From: Spongospora subterranea f. sp. subterranea | Lineage: Eukaryota; Endomyxa: Phytomyxea; Phytomyxea; Plasmodiophorida | DNA: 64,000 bases | Assembly: GCA_049724395.1 (NCBI GenBank) | Contig: JAUGWO010000007.1 | Coordinates: 62,001 to 126,000 of the forward strand | Reading direction: 5' to 3' | Shown here: one piece after another, positions 33,926-46,396 of the stretch | How positions within the stretch are numbered: the stretch's first letter is position 1 | Layout: every line of letters begins with the position of its first letter | The notes under the pieces: model-generated | What the model saw: the letters and a program-made list of their open reading frames with translations, nothing else | What the model was told of the DNA's origin: nothing | Database searches by the model: none | Translations under genes and position numbers: made by a program

Positions 33926-36900
33926 ATGGACACCGAACGTCAACTCGGTAATAGCCGGCGGTCTGCACATGGACCGAGAATGGTGTGGCAACCTCGGAAA
34001 ACAGCTCTTCCGCAGTCGAGTCCGGCAAATTCCATCGACAACGGTGTGATCGAAACAACGGCCGGAAGCCAAAGACCCGCACAGGATAATAATGATGCAG
34101 AAATTATCAGGGGCTCTGCTGAGGTGTCAAACAATCCTTCCGGTACGCCTGAGCAAACACCCGACCGAATGGATATTTCTGCAGAAGCTGTGACAGTTAC
34201 ACAAAGAATAGAGGAAGGGAAGATTGAGGCCAAAGTGCGGGTCGACGAATGGAGACGGCATCGGTTGGAAATTTTTGAAACTCGAAAACTCAATTTAAAA
34301 GCGTCGAAAGCCCCCTCTGTCTTGCTATCGAAATCGTTGGATTCAAGTATCAAGAAGACTTCTGCGTTTTTGAGAAAGCTGCGGTCATTCAGCCTTGGGG
34401 GAGATGCACAAGTCAAATCGCTAATTTCCGAACTTGATCGACTTAATCTCAGCCGATATGGCAGCGAGATGGTGAGCGCCATTGTCGACAGCCGCCTGGT
34501 GCGATCTGCAGACGTTGCAGCAGCTATTCAGATATCTAGCGCCATTCACAAACTGTATCCCCAGTTTGCTAGCGATCTCGAAACGGGTTTGACCCACATA
34601 TTTGACAATGTTCCGCAATCTGCCAAGAAATCCGAAATCGAAAAAGAGTATGCTAGCAAGTGGAGGACCACACTCAAGCTGTTAACTGATTTGGTATATC
34701 TTTCGCTGTGTCTACCTTTTTGTTAGACTGACGAAGTCGTATTCCCTATTTAGTTCAGATATGGTGTTTTCCAAACACCCAAGTCTGTATCATCAGCGAT
34801 CAAGCAGTTAATCGACGGTGATCTAGGTCACGATCCTAGCTGCACTATTCTGTCAATTCTTGTTGGGTTCTGCCGTTATGCAGGCTTTGATTTTCTTGGA
34901 CTCTTGCCTTCAAAAGTTGAGGCCGATTTTGCATTAGTCGGGGAATCCGCTGAATTGTTGCCCAACGAAGCGTCTGATCCGATAATTGAACCCGATATCC
35001 AAGATAAGTGTAGAGCGCTGTTCAATCGATATTTCGATAATTTAGTGGTTCGCTTTTCTGCTGTTGAACGAGACATTGCTAATCAGAGAAAGGATAATCG
35101 GAGACAAGATTTTTATAAAGGAGCCGTTGAAGAAGTCAGTATTGCCAATTTAAACTTATTGACAGAGCGGTACGACTCGTTAAAGCTTCACCTGGGGCAA
35201 TTTGCGGATCTCCTTCATCGGGAACTCATCGAGACGTCAATGGATGAAGAAGAAGAATTTATCAAGTCTTCCTTTGAAGACGGGGCCATAGAAAACACTA
35301 ACGCGAACTCTTTTTTCGATGATGACGAGACACATGTTTTTTACACAGCACTACCTAATCTTAGTTTGATGATTCCCGCCGTTCTTTTGGGGGACTCAAA
35401 GGCGGATAATGCTCAACCTGAGCCTGTCGTTATTGATGACCGGGATTTCGCAGATGACGCTGATTTGGCTGATACGACCACCACTGCTCCCAAAGTGCTT
35501 TCTCCATTCGATTTGTTTCTTCAACGATTACCTGACGCCATGAACCGCACACAAATTGATGAATTAGCTGAGAGTTTTTGTTATTTAAACAACCGAGGGA
35601 CAAGGAAAAGGTTGATAGAGGCGATATATCGTGTCAATCGGTCGCGGATTGACCTGCTTCCATATCTTTCTCGTTTGGTTGCGGTGTTAACTCCCTGTTT
35701 TCCGGATATAGGTTCTGAGGTTAAAACGCGTCGATATTTTTGTGCTTTCAAATTAAGGTTTTTTTAGGTTGTTCGCTTGTTGAAAAATCAGTTTTACGGG
35801 TTAATGCGTCATAAATCTCAACACAATATTGAATTGAAAGTCAGGAACGTTCGTTTTATTGGAGAGCTTGTGAAGGTAAGTGTCGCGGTTTATGGTGAAC
35901 TTTGGGTTCTTCGTTCAACATGATCTTCAGTTTGGTGTCGCGCATCATTCTCTCGCATTTAATGCATGGAATTTTTGCTTGAACGAGTTTACCGGGCAGC
36001 GCATTCCTGTTGCATGTGCATTGTTGGAAGTTTGTGGACGCTGGTTGTTCAAAAATCCCGAAACCAACGAACGATGCCTCCAATTTCTTGACCGTATGAT
36101 GAAGTTAAAGACCTCAAAGTACATCGAAGAACATTTCAACAATTTGATTGAAAACGCATACTATCAGTGCAATCCACCAGCAATTCGAATCCGGCCCAGA
36201 AAGCTTCGCCAACCGATTCAATCATATATTCGCCGTCTGATATATGCGGAGTTAAACGAGTCGACTGTGGACCAGGTCTTGTCGCTGTTGAGGAAACTGC
36301 CTTGGAACGACGAATCTGTCGCTAAATACGTCAAGGTCACCTTGTTTCGTGCTGACCGTGTTCAGACGCAAAACATCAAATATCTTGCCAGCATTGTTTC
36401 AGGATTAGACAAGTATTATTCCGTTGCTATTGAGATTGCTGACTGCGTTTTGGAAGAAATTCGGGCGGGGCTAGAGCGGAACTACTTCATTGAATCACAG
36501 AGACGTTTAGCCTTCGTGCGATTTTTAGCCGAGCTCTATAATTATATGGTCGTGAATGCCCAAACCATATTTGACACACTCTATATGATTATTACTCTTG
36601 GGCACGAAATTGGCCGAATTGGTCAACTGATCAGCCATATGGATCCTCCGACCGACACATTTCGAGTTAGAGTCATCTGCGTCCTCCTGGATGGTTGTGG
36701 TTCCTATTTCTCAAGTGGGTCAAAGAAAAAGCGTTTAGAACGATTCTTTATATTTCTCCAGCGGTATTTGATTTTGAAAACAGGTAATCGTCATTTGTTT
36801 TGGGATGTCATTTGATGTTTATTCCGAAATGCAGTGGTACCCGCTGATGTTGACTTCATGGTTGCTGATCTGTTTGATTCCTTGACGCCTCGATTACCGA

Positions 36901-37857
36901 AATATAAAACACTTGTTGACGTGGACCAGGCTATTGCGCGGCTTGACAAGGGCAATGTTGATCGTCTAATTCAACTACAAGGGTCGCAGACCACTCCTTT
37001 GAAGGCTGGAACGTCTTCTCAAGTGGAGCCAGAATCTGATGCTGCTGCAAGCGAGGATGATGGTGATTCTTCACTTCAAGAAGACATGTCAGACCAAAGT
37101 GGTGACGTAGTTGATGAGGGGGGAGGGGGAGGATGAAAGTCACGATTTTGATCGTTGGGATCGTCATAAAGGTGCTGCTCAGCGGTCAGATGACAATATC
37201 AAGTAGGGATTAACTCTGTGTCTGCATTTTATCTGATAATACCATAGGGCTTTTGACCTAGAATTCGAGCGCATGGTGCTTGAATCTGTTGAGCAACGCA
37301 AGTTTGAGAAACGAACAGTGCAAAACTTAACAGATGCATCTGTTTTCGATAAGATTGCTAAGCCCTCCACACGTGACGATGGGAGCTCCGTAATGTTTCA
37401 TGTGCTGACTAAAAGAGCTAACAAGACTCAAGCTAAAGTCCTGGCGATTCCAAGCGAAGTAAACAAATGATCAACACCGTTGCTAGTTCCGATGGTTATG
37501 CTTTGTTTTTTCAGGTCGGCTTAGCTGCTAAAACTTTGGTTGAGAAGCAAATGGCGATTGAAGAGCAAAAAGCCATACGCCGTCTTGTAATTGCAGGAAT
37601 GCAGCGGGAACATGCAGAGGTATTAATGATCGAATACCTTTTCTAGGGAAATGAGTTTCTTTGTTCAGGAGCAAAAAAATGGAACCCTTGAATTTGACCG
37701 ACAGCTCGAAGTTGATCTCAGCTATCGCAATTTCGATCCGAAATCTATTTCATTGTCTAATTCAAGCCGTCAAAGATATGGGAGAGGAAGTAATTCACGG
37801 CGGGGAACCCCAGGACGTGGTGGATCCATTCAATCCGATAGCGTGGGAAGCCGTTAG
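33926..37857 (+). CDS. UPF2: UPF2 (NMD2), nonsense-mediated mRNA decay factor
   Basis: Cytoplasmic scaffold that bridges UPF1 and UPF3. A polar N-terminus is followed by a first MIF4G domain (ASKAPSVLLSKSLDSSIKKT, SAFLRKLRSFSLGGDAQVKS, LSRYGSEMVSAIVDSRL). The second MIF4G (nt ~35500-36800) contains FDLFLQRLPDAMNRTQIDEL and AIYRVNRSRIDLLPYLSRLV. A third helical block ends at VDVDQAIARLDKG. An acidic region (nt ~37020-37135) precedes the UPF1-binding part, with EFERMVLESVEQRKFEKRT and SVMFHVLTKRANKTQAKVLA (nt ~37260-37450). The C-terminus is Arg/Gly/Ser-rich. Introns at ~34693-34753, 35720-35767, 35876-35930, 36783-36834, ~37133-37250, 37465-37515 and 37619-37669 fit. Length of about 1140 residues matches the family. 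Confidence 0.93.
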
Positions 37858-38117
37858 ATGCAGAGCCTTCTGATCTTCGACGGCCTGCCGCTGGGCGAAC
37901 GCTGGGCAAATATGCTGGGGTGAAGCTATTGCAGTGAAATTGCTTCATCCTGTTCTATCCAGGTGATTACTGGATATGCCCATAAACTTGCGCATGTATT
38001 CTTTTTCATGCGGTAGTCTCAAAACGTTTTGTAATTGTTTCTCTCACTTGGGGTAGCTCTCGTAGGTTTTAGCACACAACCGTTAATCGCTAGGCGTGAT
38101 TTAATTTACACTGACTA

Positions 38118-39551
38118 TCACTGCTGTTCCGAAGGAACGTGACCTGCGGCTATCATGGCGGCTTTGATTTCAGGATCGGCGGTTTTGTACACTGATAAGA
38201 TGTCATCTTCGAGGTGTGCTACAAAAACATAGGGCTCCCATGTGTCTATATAAAGAATAATCAGTAATAATAATACACCACTTGAGGCTCGGTGCTGATT
38301 CTAACCGTCCCATGGCCCTTTCCACTCGATTTTATAAACCAATTCGCCATTTGACATCTTTACGTCGCGCAGACTCTTGACTATCCATGCTTTGGAAGTT
38401 GATGGCTTAGGAACGCGCTTCTTTTTCGCCTTTGGCAAAGATCGACGAGGTTTGCTTTCGCTTGACTTGCCCTTAATTTTGATCGTTCCTGCCACGCCAG
38501 ACGACCTTTTCCTGTTCCCTGAATCTCTATGGCTAGACATATCAGGGGAAGATAATATTTGTTCAGGAACGTCGACAACTCTAGTTGAATCGACGGCGTC
38601 TTCAGCAGAGCTGGGCAACAGAGGAGAAGGAGACGGTTCCCCAGATTTCATAGTCTCTGACTCAGCTACACCGCTAGATATTGCTGCATTCTGTTGCTCA
38701 ACGTTCTTTGCCGGAGAGGAGCTCGACTCAGAATATTCTTCGAGAGAGTTTCCGTTATCTAATAGTGCCAATTTTGGAAGCTCTTTCCACAGAGGATGAA
38801 GTGTCGGCCAAGACGGATTCGATTGACGTGCCTTTGGACTTCGAGGGAGAACGAATGTTGGTATTGATAGGGGAAATTCTGGTCGGAGATATAGATTCTT
38901 TCACAATGACTTCGCGATCATATGGAGACGACTTTGTTGCTGTATTGATTGAAATCACACAATCAGATTGATCAGGTTTGATTTACTCAAATTTGGAATT
39001 CCCACCTTGGAAAACTGGTGACTGTGTTTCTCCAGCATTATTTGTGGAGGCGGATGATAGTGATTTGGACGGAGGGCATTGATCAGCAACCCGGCCAGAG
39101 TTTTCCTTTACTGAATCGAAACGAGCTGGAGAAGCGGATCTAACAGATCCGCCAGATTCTAAACTATTCAGGACTATGAGATTACCGGTTTGGCTGTCTG
39201 AAATAACCATGTGATGGTCTTTATCGCCATTGTTATATTCTTGGGCATCATCCGCAACGTCGAATTTCGCTTGGTTGGGAATTAAATCACGTCGTTTCTG
39301 GCGGTAGCGATGTGCACTCCATTCTTTTTTTACCGAGCAATGTATCCATCGCAGTATCTGAATGCTGTCTTGGTAGCATTGCAGCTCGTCGCAAACCTTC
39401 AACCATATCAAAAAAAGCATTGGTCTGATCAGTTTCATGCGCCATCTACAGCAGATGCCGGTGAAGATGAATAATAATAAGCGCCAAGGTTCAACGAACT
39501 AACCTGATAAGCGATCTCGATGAGCCGTTCCCACCATAGAATACTAGCCAT
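38118..39551 (-). CDS. Chromodomain protein, C-terminal chromodomain
   Basis: Chromodomains bind methylated histone tails. A short first exon (MASILWWERLIEIAYQ) splices in phase to MAHETDQTNAFFDMVEGLRR, then via an intron at about 39268-39335 to AKFDVADDAQEYNNGDKD. Long Ser/Pro/Glu-rich disordered stretches follow (39200-38450), with basic patches such as KPRRSLPKAKKKRVPKP. The chromodomain is split by the intron at about 38250-38300: AWIVKSLRDVKMSNGELVYK, IEWKGPWDD, then TWEPYVFVAHLEDDILSVY, ending SEQQ at 38118. The middle exon junction near 38770-38800 needs a frame change that I did not resolve. No second (shadow) domain or enzymatic domain is seen, so HP1 is unlikely. Confidence 0.68.
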
Positions 39552-40087
39552 GAATTAGAGATAAGCACTAATTGGCAAACGAGGGCTAATGACAGGTATT
39601 CCTTTCTATCTGGTCATTATCTTGTGGTTAACAAAAGCCCACAGTCCACGCACTGCGGTCCTCCCAGCATGTACAGGGGAACAGAAAGACAACTGGGAAG
39701 GTGCGTGATTTACTGACGCCATGTTGGGCACATACATAAGGGATAGAGGGCACACTGGACACAACCAATAATATGAAAAAATACCTATGTTTTGGGCAAT
39801 ATCCCTGATGAAACGGCTGTTTATACGCTCGTTGATGGGCCTGTAATGGCCATTGTTTTTTTCCTCGTTTTGTTCTTGCGGTTTGAACTGTCTGCACAGT
39901 ACACATTTCAATTTCATCGTCTTCTCTCTCGCTGCTTATATATATCCTTGTTTTCCTGTCTCTGTCTGCTTTTTCGTTTGAACACCTGCACGATCGCAAA
40001 ATCACTTGTGCCCAGTCTCAGTCTGTTGTGTATTCGAATATTCACCTCTGACGTTTCCTACGCTCTTGCATCACAATTGGGCCCTGC
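39552..40087. other. Stretch between chromodomain gene and Rep fossil
   Basis: About 540 bases. Overlapping open frames on both strands (39606-40005 minus, 39792-40127 plus) lack domains. Probably the chromodomain gene's promoter plus flanking DNA of the Rep fossil. Confidence 0.4.
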
Positions 40088-40192
40088 GAGTACCAGCCCC
40101 GACTGGGTTGGTACTCCCCACGGGTGAAGCTGCAACCCTCAACTGTTGACAGTTGAACTGTGCGGCGGACATGCCTGACTTGCGGGAGTACC
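40088..40192 (+). promoter_or_regulatory. Iteron-like repeats and hairpin upstream of Rep fossil
   Basis: GAGTACC at 40088-40094, its inverse within GGTACTCCC at 40110-40118, and GGGAGTACC at 40184-40192. The last two form a perfect 9-bp inverted pair. Between them is a 7-bp hairpin with a 4-base loop at 40139-40156 (TCAACTG-TTGA-CAGTTGA). CRESS-DNA replicons carry Rep-binding iterons beside an origin stem-loop, so the layout is suggestive. The canonical geminivirus or circovirus nonanucleotide is not present. Confidence 0.35.
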
Positions 40193-40231
40193 TGTCTGTT
40201 TTATCATATACCCTGCATTTTGTGATTCACG

Positions 40232-41455
40232 ATGGCGTCGCAGGCGTCGACGGAGGACAGGTCCGCTCCGAACCGCCTGACAACGGACTGCGTCGATGAT
40301 GAATCGTCCGGCGATGTTGAGGATTTTGAGGACGCAGCGAACTACCAGCAGGTTGTGGCCCTCGGCGATACAGACACCGAAGACCTCGCCGCCTTCAAAT
40401 CAGATAAGATTAACAGAAAACGTAAGAGGCCAAAGCAAACGGGAACCAAGTATATACCTGCGGAAGTGTCACCAGCAGATCGCGTCATTCTCAAAAGCAT
40501 AACCAAAGAGCCTCAAAAGGGATTTGCTTTCCGCGGCACACGTTTGTTTGCTACGTGGCCAAAGTGCGATACCCTGCCTGCATCGGTTATTGACAAAACG
40601 TGGCGCCAGTTTCCCCACGACATCGAGAGAGCTGTGGTGAAGCAGGAAGCACAGAAGGACGGCACATGGCATCTTCACGCGCTAATCATATTCCGTCCGA
40701 GGCATCGCCAATCCCTGAAAGTAAGACCCCTGCCACGGTGGAGGGTACCAACTGGTATTCCCTCAATGTGCAATCCCAGTTCATCGTGTTTTGTGGTAGT
40801 CGGCGGAGAAGTTGGACGCGCTAGCAGGCAAGAGGGGCCGCTACCTCACCGCATCGTCGCAACACCATGTTCTAAAATACCTCCTGAAGGATTGCAGTAC
40901 GGGCCTGTTGGCGTACGATGGTGCCAATGGGGAATCGCCTCACGAGTGGTTAGCCTGCTTGGCTAACAAATTCAATCCGCACGCTGTTCGCACAGCCGAC
41001 CTCATAGCATCCGGAGCCCAAAAAACCGAGATTGGACACGAGTTGTCAGGTTGCCTTTTAAAGGACCCAGCTAAGGTGAATCGGTTCATATTGATGTGTA
41101 AGCTCCAGTTGGAGCGCACACATGAATGACATTAGATTTCTCACGTATGGCTGTTCTCTGTGTCTAGTGGCCGTCGATAACGACGACGAAAACTTTAAGG
41201 CAAAGCAGCCCACATCCGACGACGAGACAAAGCAGCCCCTGCTCAATTGGCTTCAACTCGACGATATCACTGCTGGTATCACCGTGCGAAATACCAATAT
41301 TGCCTTCGACTTCCCATGGTAGCCGCTACATCTCTACATTAGGGCACCGCCCGACGTGGGGAAGACGGAGTTTTTCAACAGCCTCAGACGGTTCCTCCGC
41401 GTTTACAATATGCCAGCGATGACGCACTGGTCCTCCGAACTCGCAGCCTGCCAAT
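40232..41455 (+). mobile_element. Fossil Rep gene of a CRESS-DNA-virus-like (rolling-circle) element
   Basis: An old virus-like copy. Parts still legible: an acidic and basic N-terminal region; the HUH endonuclease domain with motif I (LFATWPKC), motif II (HLHALIIF) and motif III (YLLKD, with its Tyr); and the start of the superfamily-3 helicase with a Walker A (APPDVGKT). Order and spacing are those of geminivirus/genomovirus-like Rep proteins. The reading is broken, with about three or four interruptions, though introns could account for some because spliced Rep is known in this virus group. The helicase domain is cut short. No capsid gene is seen. The clear motifs suggest a moderately recent insertion, but age cannot be measured here. 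The minisatellite begins about 100 bases beyond it. Confidence 0.75.
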
Positions 41456-41559
41456 AATCCCCATTTTTTTCCTATCCAACTTTTTTATCTCCACTGTTTT
41501 CTGAATATATTTGTATGGAATTCAGTTCATTTTCAACAAGTCATGGCTAAAGATGTTAT

Positions 41560-43640
41560 GATGCGACTGGGCCAATGGGTTTGGTGCGACTGGGCCCATC
41601 ATCCCACGATGCGACTGGGCCTATGGGGTTATGATGATGATGACTGGGCCCATCATCCCACGATACGACTGGGCCTATGGGGTTATGATGATGATGACTG
41701 GGCCCATCATCCCACGATGCGACTGGGCCTATGGGGTTATGATGATGATGACTGGGCCCATCATCCCACGATACGACTGGGCCTATGGGGTTATGATGAT
41801 GATGACTGGGCCCATCATCCCACGATACGACTGGGCCTATGGGGTTATGATGATGATGACTGGGCCCATCATCCCACGATACGACTGGGCCTATGGGGTT
41901 ATGATGATGATGACTGGGCCCATCATCCCACGATACGACTGGGCCTATCGGATTATGATGATGATGACTGGGCCCATCATCCCACGATACGACTGGGCCT
42001 ATGGGGTTATGATGATGATGACTGGGCCCATCATCCCACGATACGACTGGGCCTATCGGGTTATGATGATGATGATGACTGGCCCCATCATCCCACGATA
42101 CGACTGGGCCTATCGGGTTATGATGATGATGACTGGGCTCATCATCCACGATACGACTGGGCCTATCGGGTTATGATGATGATGACTGGCCCCATCATCC
42201 CACGATACGACTGGGCCTATCGGGTTATGATGATGATGACTGGCCCCATCATCCCACGATACGACTGGGCCTATCGGGTTATGATGATGATGACTGGCCC
42301 CATCATCCCACGATACGACTGGGCCTATCGGGTTATGATGATGATGACTGGGCCCATCATCCCACGATACGACTGGGCCTATCGGGTTATGATGATGATG
42401 ACTGGCCCCATCATGATGCGACTGGGCCCATCATCCCACGATACGACTGGGCCTATCGGGTTATGATGATGATGACTGGCCCCATCATCCCACGATACGA
42501 CTGGGCCTATCGGGTTATGATGATGATGACTGGGCCCATCATCCCACGATGCGACTGGGCCCATCATCCCACGATGCGACTGGGCCCATCATCCCACGAT
42601 ACGACTGGGCCTATGGGGTTATGATGATGATGACTGGGCCCATCATCCCACGATACGACTGGGCCTATCGGGTTATGATGATGATGACTGGGCCCATCAT
42701 CCCACGATACGACTGGGCCAATGGGGTTATGATGATGATGACTGGGCCCATCATCCCACGATACGACTGGGCCAATGGGGTTATGATGATGATGAACTGG
42801 GCCCATCATCCCACGATACGACTGGGCCAATGGGGTTATGATGATGATGACTGGGCCCATCATCCCACGATACGACTGGGCCAATGGGGTTATGATGATG
42901 ATGACTGGGCCCATCATCCCACGATACGACTGGGCCTATCGGATTATGATGATGATGACTGGGCCCATCATCCCACGATACGACTGGGCCTATCGGGTTA
43001 TGATGATGATGACTGGGCCCATCATCCCACGATACGACTGGGCCAATGGGGTTATGATGATGATGACTGGGCCCATCATCCCACGATACGACTGGGCCAA
43101 TGGGGTTATGATGATGATGACTGGGCCCATCATCCCACGATACGACTGGGCCAATGGGGTTATGATGATGATGACTGGGCCCATCATCCCACGATACGAC
43201 TGGGCCTATCGGATTATGATGATGATGACTCGGGCCCATCATCCCACGATACGACTGGGCCTATCGGGTTATGATGATGATGACTGGGCCCATCATCCCA
43301 CGATACGACTGGGCCTATCGGGTTATGATGATGATGACTGGGCCCATCATCCCACGATACGACTGGGCCAATGGGGTTATGATGATGATGACTGGGCCCA
43401 TCATCCCACGATACGACTGGGCCAATGGGGTTATGATGATGATGACTGGGCCCATCATCCCACGATACGACTGGGCCTATCGGATTATGATGATGATGAC
43501 TGGGCCCATCATCCCACGATACGACTGGGCCTATCGGGTTATGATGATGATGACTGGGCCCATCATCCCACGATACGACTGGGCATATCGGGTTATGATG
43601 ATGATGACTGGGCCCATCATCCCACGATACGACTGGGCCA
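41560..43640 (+). repeat. 54-bp minisatellite, about 38 copies
   Basis: Head-to-tail 54-bp units, each holding (ATG)4-like sequence, the palindrome TGGGCCCA, ATCATCCCACGATACGACT and a variable 9-base end. The four main variant ends are TATGGGGTT, TATCGGGTT, AATGGGGTT and TATCGGATT. Variants occur in ordered blocks: the early copies are mostly TATGGGGTT, the middle TATCGGGTT, and the right half repeats a pattern of TATCGGATT, TATCGGGTT and then runs of AATGGGGTT, a sign of multi-unit duplication. A few units are shortened, with the core repeated (42410-42440 and 42540-42600). Because 54 is a multiple of 3 and the unit lacks stops, several frames on both strands stay open. This is a property of the repeat, not evidence of a gene. 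Confidence 0.93.
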
Positions 43641-43658
43641 TAAGGAAATTGCATTATA

Positions 43659-46299
43659 TTAGGATATGTTAGAAGGTGTTGATGATATCACTGGAATATT
43701 CCTAGTCTGACCAATCTCATGAATTATGAACTCGACATGGTCGCTATGTTGCATAATCAGATCCAGACTCCGCTTCCGACACTTTATCGACACCGATCGA
43801 TCGTTCATCTCTAACCCTATTTTGTGACGTTGGAATGTGGGAGGCGAGCCCGATATGAGGCAGCAATCTACGTAAATCTCGACAATATCTTGGATTCTCA
43901 TGGATTTAGGAGCGTTTGATATCCGGTGCGAACTGAACCCATTGAGCGTCGTTAATAGTGATTGAGATTTAAGCTGAAGACATGACCTTCTCCAATTGAT
44001 CAGGGAATGCTGATGATCAATCCACACTCGGCAACGATGGAAACCTGTTGAGCTATAGCAGAGTTTGACAGCTGAATATACATATGGCACAGAAGAAGTT
44101 AAGGACGATAACGAAATTGTCATCTGGCCAGCGTCAGGAATATAATCAGAAAGAATCATATCCTGAAAGGAGGAGAAGGGTAGTCCTCGATCAGAATTTT
44201 AATCAAGGACCATATGGCGTTATTTTGAACCTGATATTGCCCATGATTACAGTTTGGTTGGGAACCGGATAGGAGTCGCTGTTTGAGGGTGTTCAGTTCC
44301 TGTTGTAATTCCTGTATTGCGTTGGCCTGATTCTGGATCTGACGGCACAAATCAGTAGTATGATCCTGATGGAATTAACTACATAGATAATGAAGGGGGG
44401 ACATTGGTGAAATACCATGAGAAAATGCATCTGAGCACGTTTATAGGGTATGCTCGATGAGGATTCATGGCGCTCATCACCGTTGACACGAGAACTCATC
44501 TGTTTTAACCAAATATGGAATCAATATCACAAGAAAATAAATGCGGTTTAAAGATGACCAATTGACAACTTCCGATAACAACTTCATGGCCAGTAAACTC
44601 AAATGACCTGATTAGATACAGATGATGATGATAAAGTGCGACGATGTCGGCTCCTGTCGACCTGCCGACATATCGACCCAAACCTGATCATTTCGGGTTA
44701 AACCTTGGTAAAAACCAGATTAAAGTTATGGACCTGAGAGTATTTCTGGTCTGATTGCGATGGTGCAATCGTGGAGATATGGTGGCGATAACGGCGACGG
44801 AGCAGTCGCCGTCTAAACCAGGTTGAAGGAGTTGTGTCACTAAAACACACCAGGTATTCAAATCAGCACCTCAAACGGTGATCGCAAAATAACCGAATTG
44901 GAAAACAACAAATTTTGAGAAACATGTGTAATACATTTACTGTCGCGATAAGGAATATGGGAGTGATCAGATGGGGTAGATGAGACTTGATCATGGTGTA
45001 ATAATGAGGACATTACTCGGGATAAACCCAACAACGATCTGTTGATATGGCGGCACTCGAGGGCTCGCCTGGTATCGACTGAACTATGATCAACGGAGCA
45101 GGATTGGGAGGGGCGGGATGATGGTCTCGCCAAAGACACATTCTCACTCCCAGCCAGATCAACCAGATTAACGACCGCATCGAACGCGCCTGAGCAACTC
45201 AATCACGATCAGTATTGAGGGCGATTGCCATAGGGTACCGTCGCAAGTTGAGGTCAACGACTCTGAGTGGATCTTGATGACGAATACGGAATGGGATCGA
45301 GATGATCGCTGATTATGGCTGGTCTGGCCCGTATTGCGATTATCACCTCCCTCTAATAATACTGATATCAGATCGTCTGGATCGCGTATGTTCTTCACTA
45401 CTAGTCCAGGGATATTGATCCATTGCTGGGCGCTATTCCCATGGTCGAACCGCAGGTTCTTCCCGCCACCTGAAACCAGTAAATCATCCAACCCGATTCC
45501 ATGAAAGGGACCCAATGGACAGATTCTGTACCTAATAGACAGCTGACTTGATTATTATATATCTCCAGATACGACACCGATAATCTGATATGGCGTCTGG
45601 TTTCATTGTCCTTCATGTACATGAATATATCGGAGAAGGACAAGATCAATATTCCAGGAGATCTCTGGTTCCTGAATTCCCCGAAAACTGAAATCAATCC
45701 CATAACCAAGAGAATGACAGATTTTCATAATACCCGAATATCGTGTAGGTTTTCCCTAATGATTACAATTGGCAATGAGCACGACCCGATTGTCGATAAT
45801 GAAGGGTTGTTGTACCTGACGATGTCTGTCCATACGCGAATATATTCCCGTTCTCGCCAGATTCACATGCCTGTAAGATTACCTGGACCAAATGGTTCAG
45901 ACTGGTTTGATCCGGTTAGTCGGGTTCGTCCTGACAGATCTTGCAAATCCATAGTAAAGATCAGTTGTGGTTTCGTCCTCTGTGCAAACATAATCGTAGA
46001 AATATTCCCGATTGTCCTGATCATGAACGATAAGACATTATCGTCGGCGATCGCTGCAGTCGTCGCAGGAAGCCAACCTGTACATCGGCGACCCCATCTG
46101 GTCGAAAGGAACCGGCGTCGCTGTTGATGAGCCTCCATGCGTTAACATCGCCAACCGGAATCGGCTTGAGACGAATCGCAACTTTGATCTTATCAGGACC
46201 GGAACGAGTCTGATCTTGTCTCTTTCCATTAATCATCGGTCGAATTGACTGATCAATATCGGGTACATGATGGCGTAACTGACTCTGACTCATGATCAT
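43659..46299 (-). CDS. Kinesin motor protein
   Basis: Microtubule motor ATPase. The motor domain is spread over many small exons. It opens KIKVAIRLKPIPV (nt ~46190), then EYFYDYVCTEDETTTDLYYG (nt ~45960-46000). The P-loop NIFAYGQTSSG|GKTYTIFG is split by the intron at about 45757-45810. RLSVSYLEIYNNQVSCLLG, LVVKNIRDPDDLISVLLEGG and NQRSSRSHSVFVIKIHSES (switch I) follow. Switch II VVNLVDLAGSENVSLA (nt ~45150), then HINRSLLGLSRVMSSL and IPYRDSK. All nucleotide-binding motifs are present. A short coiled coil (NAIQELQQELNTLKQRLL) lies at ~44270-44330. An open stretch at 43659-44159 may be the tail; its link is unproven. The C-terminus ends beside the minisatellite. Subfamily is unclear. The start at 46299 lies 97 bases downstream of eIF3a on the same strand. 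Confidence 0.75.
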
Positions 46300-46396
46300 T
46301 TGGGAAAATCACAATATCGAATGATGTGATGATCATTATATGAGGTGTAGTTTATGAATATGTCGAAAGATAAAAGAGATTCAGTCTTGAAACTGA

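Noticed and set aside
33940-34482. 180-codon minus-strand frame
   Set aside because: Antisense of the UPF2 N-terminal exon.
41560-43640. CRISPR-like array
   Set aside because: There are no unique spacers; the whole 54-bp unit repeats, and the genome is eukaryotic.
41543-43672. Many overlapping 150-300 codon frames on both strands
   Set aside because: All are products of a stop-free 54-bp unit. None has unique flanking coding sequence.
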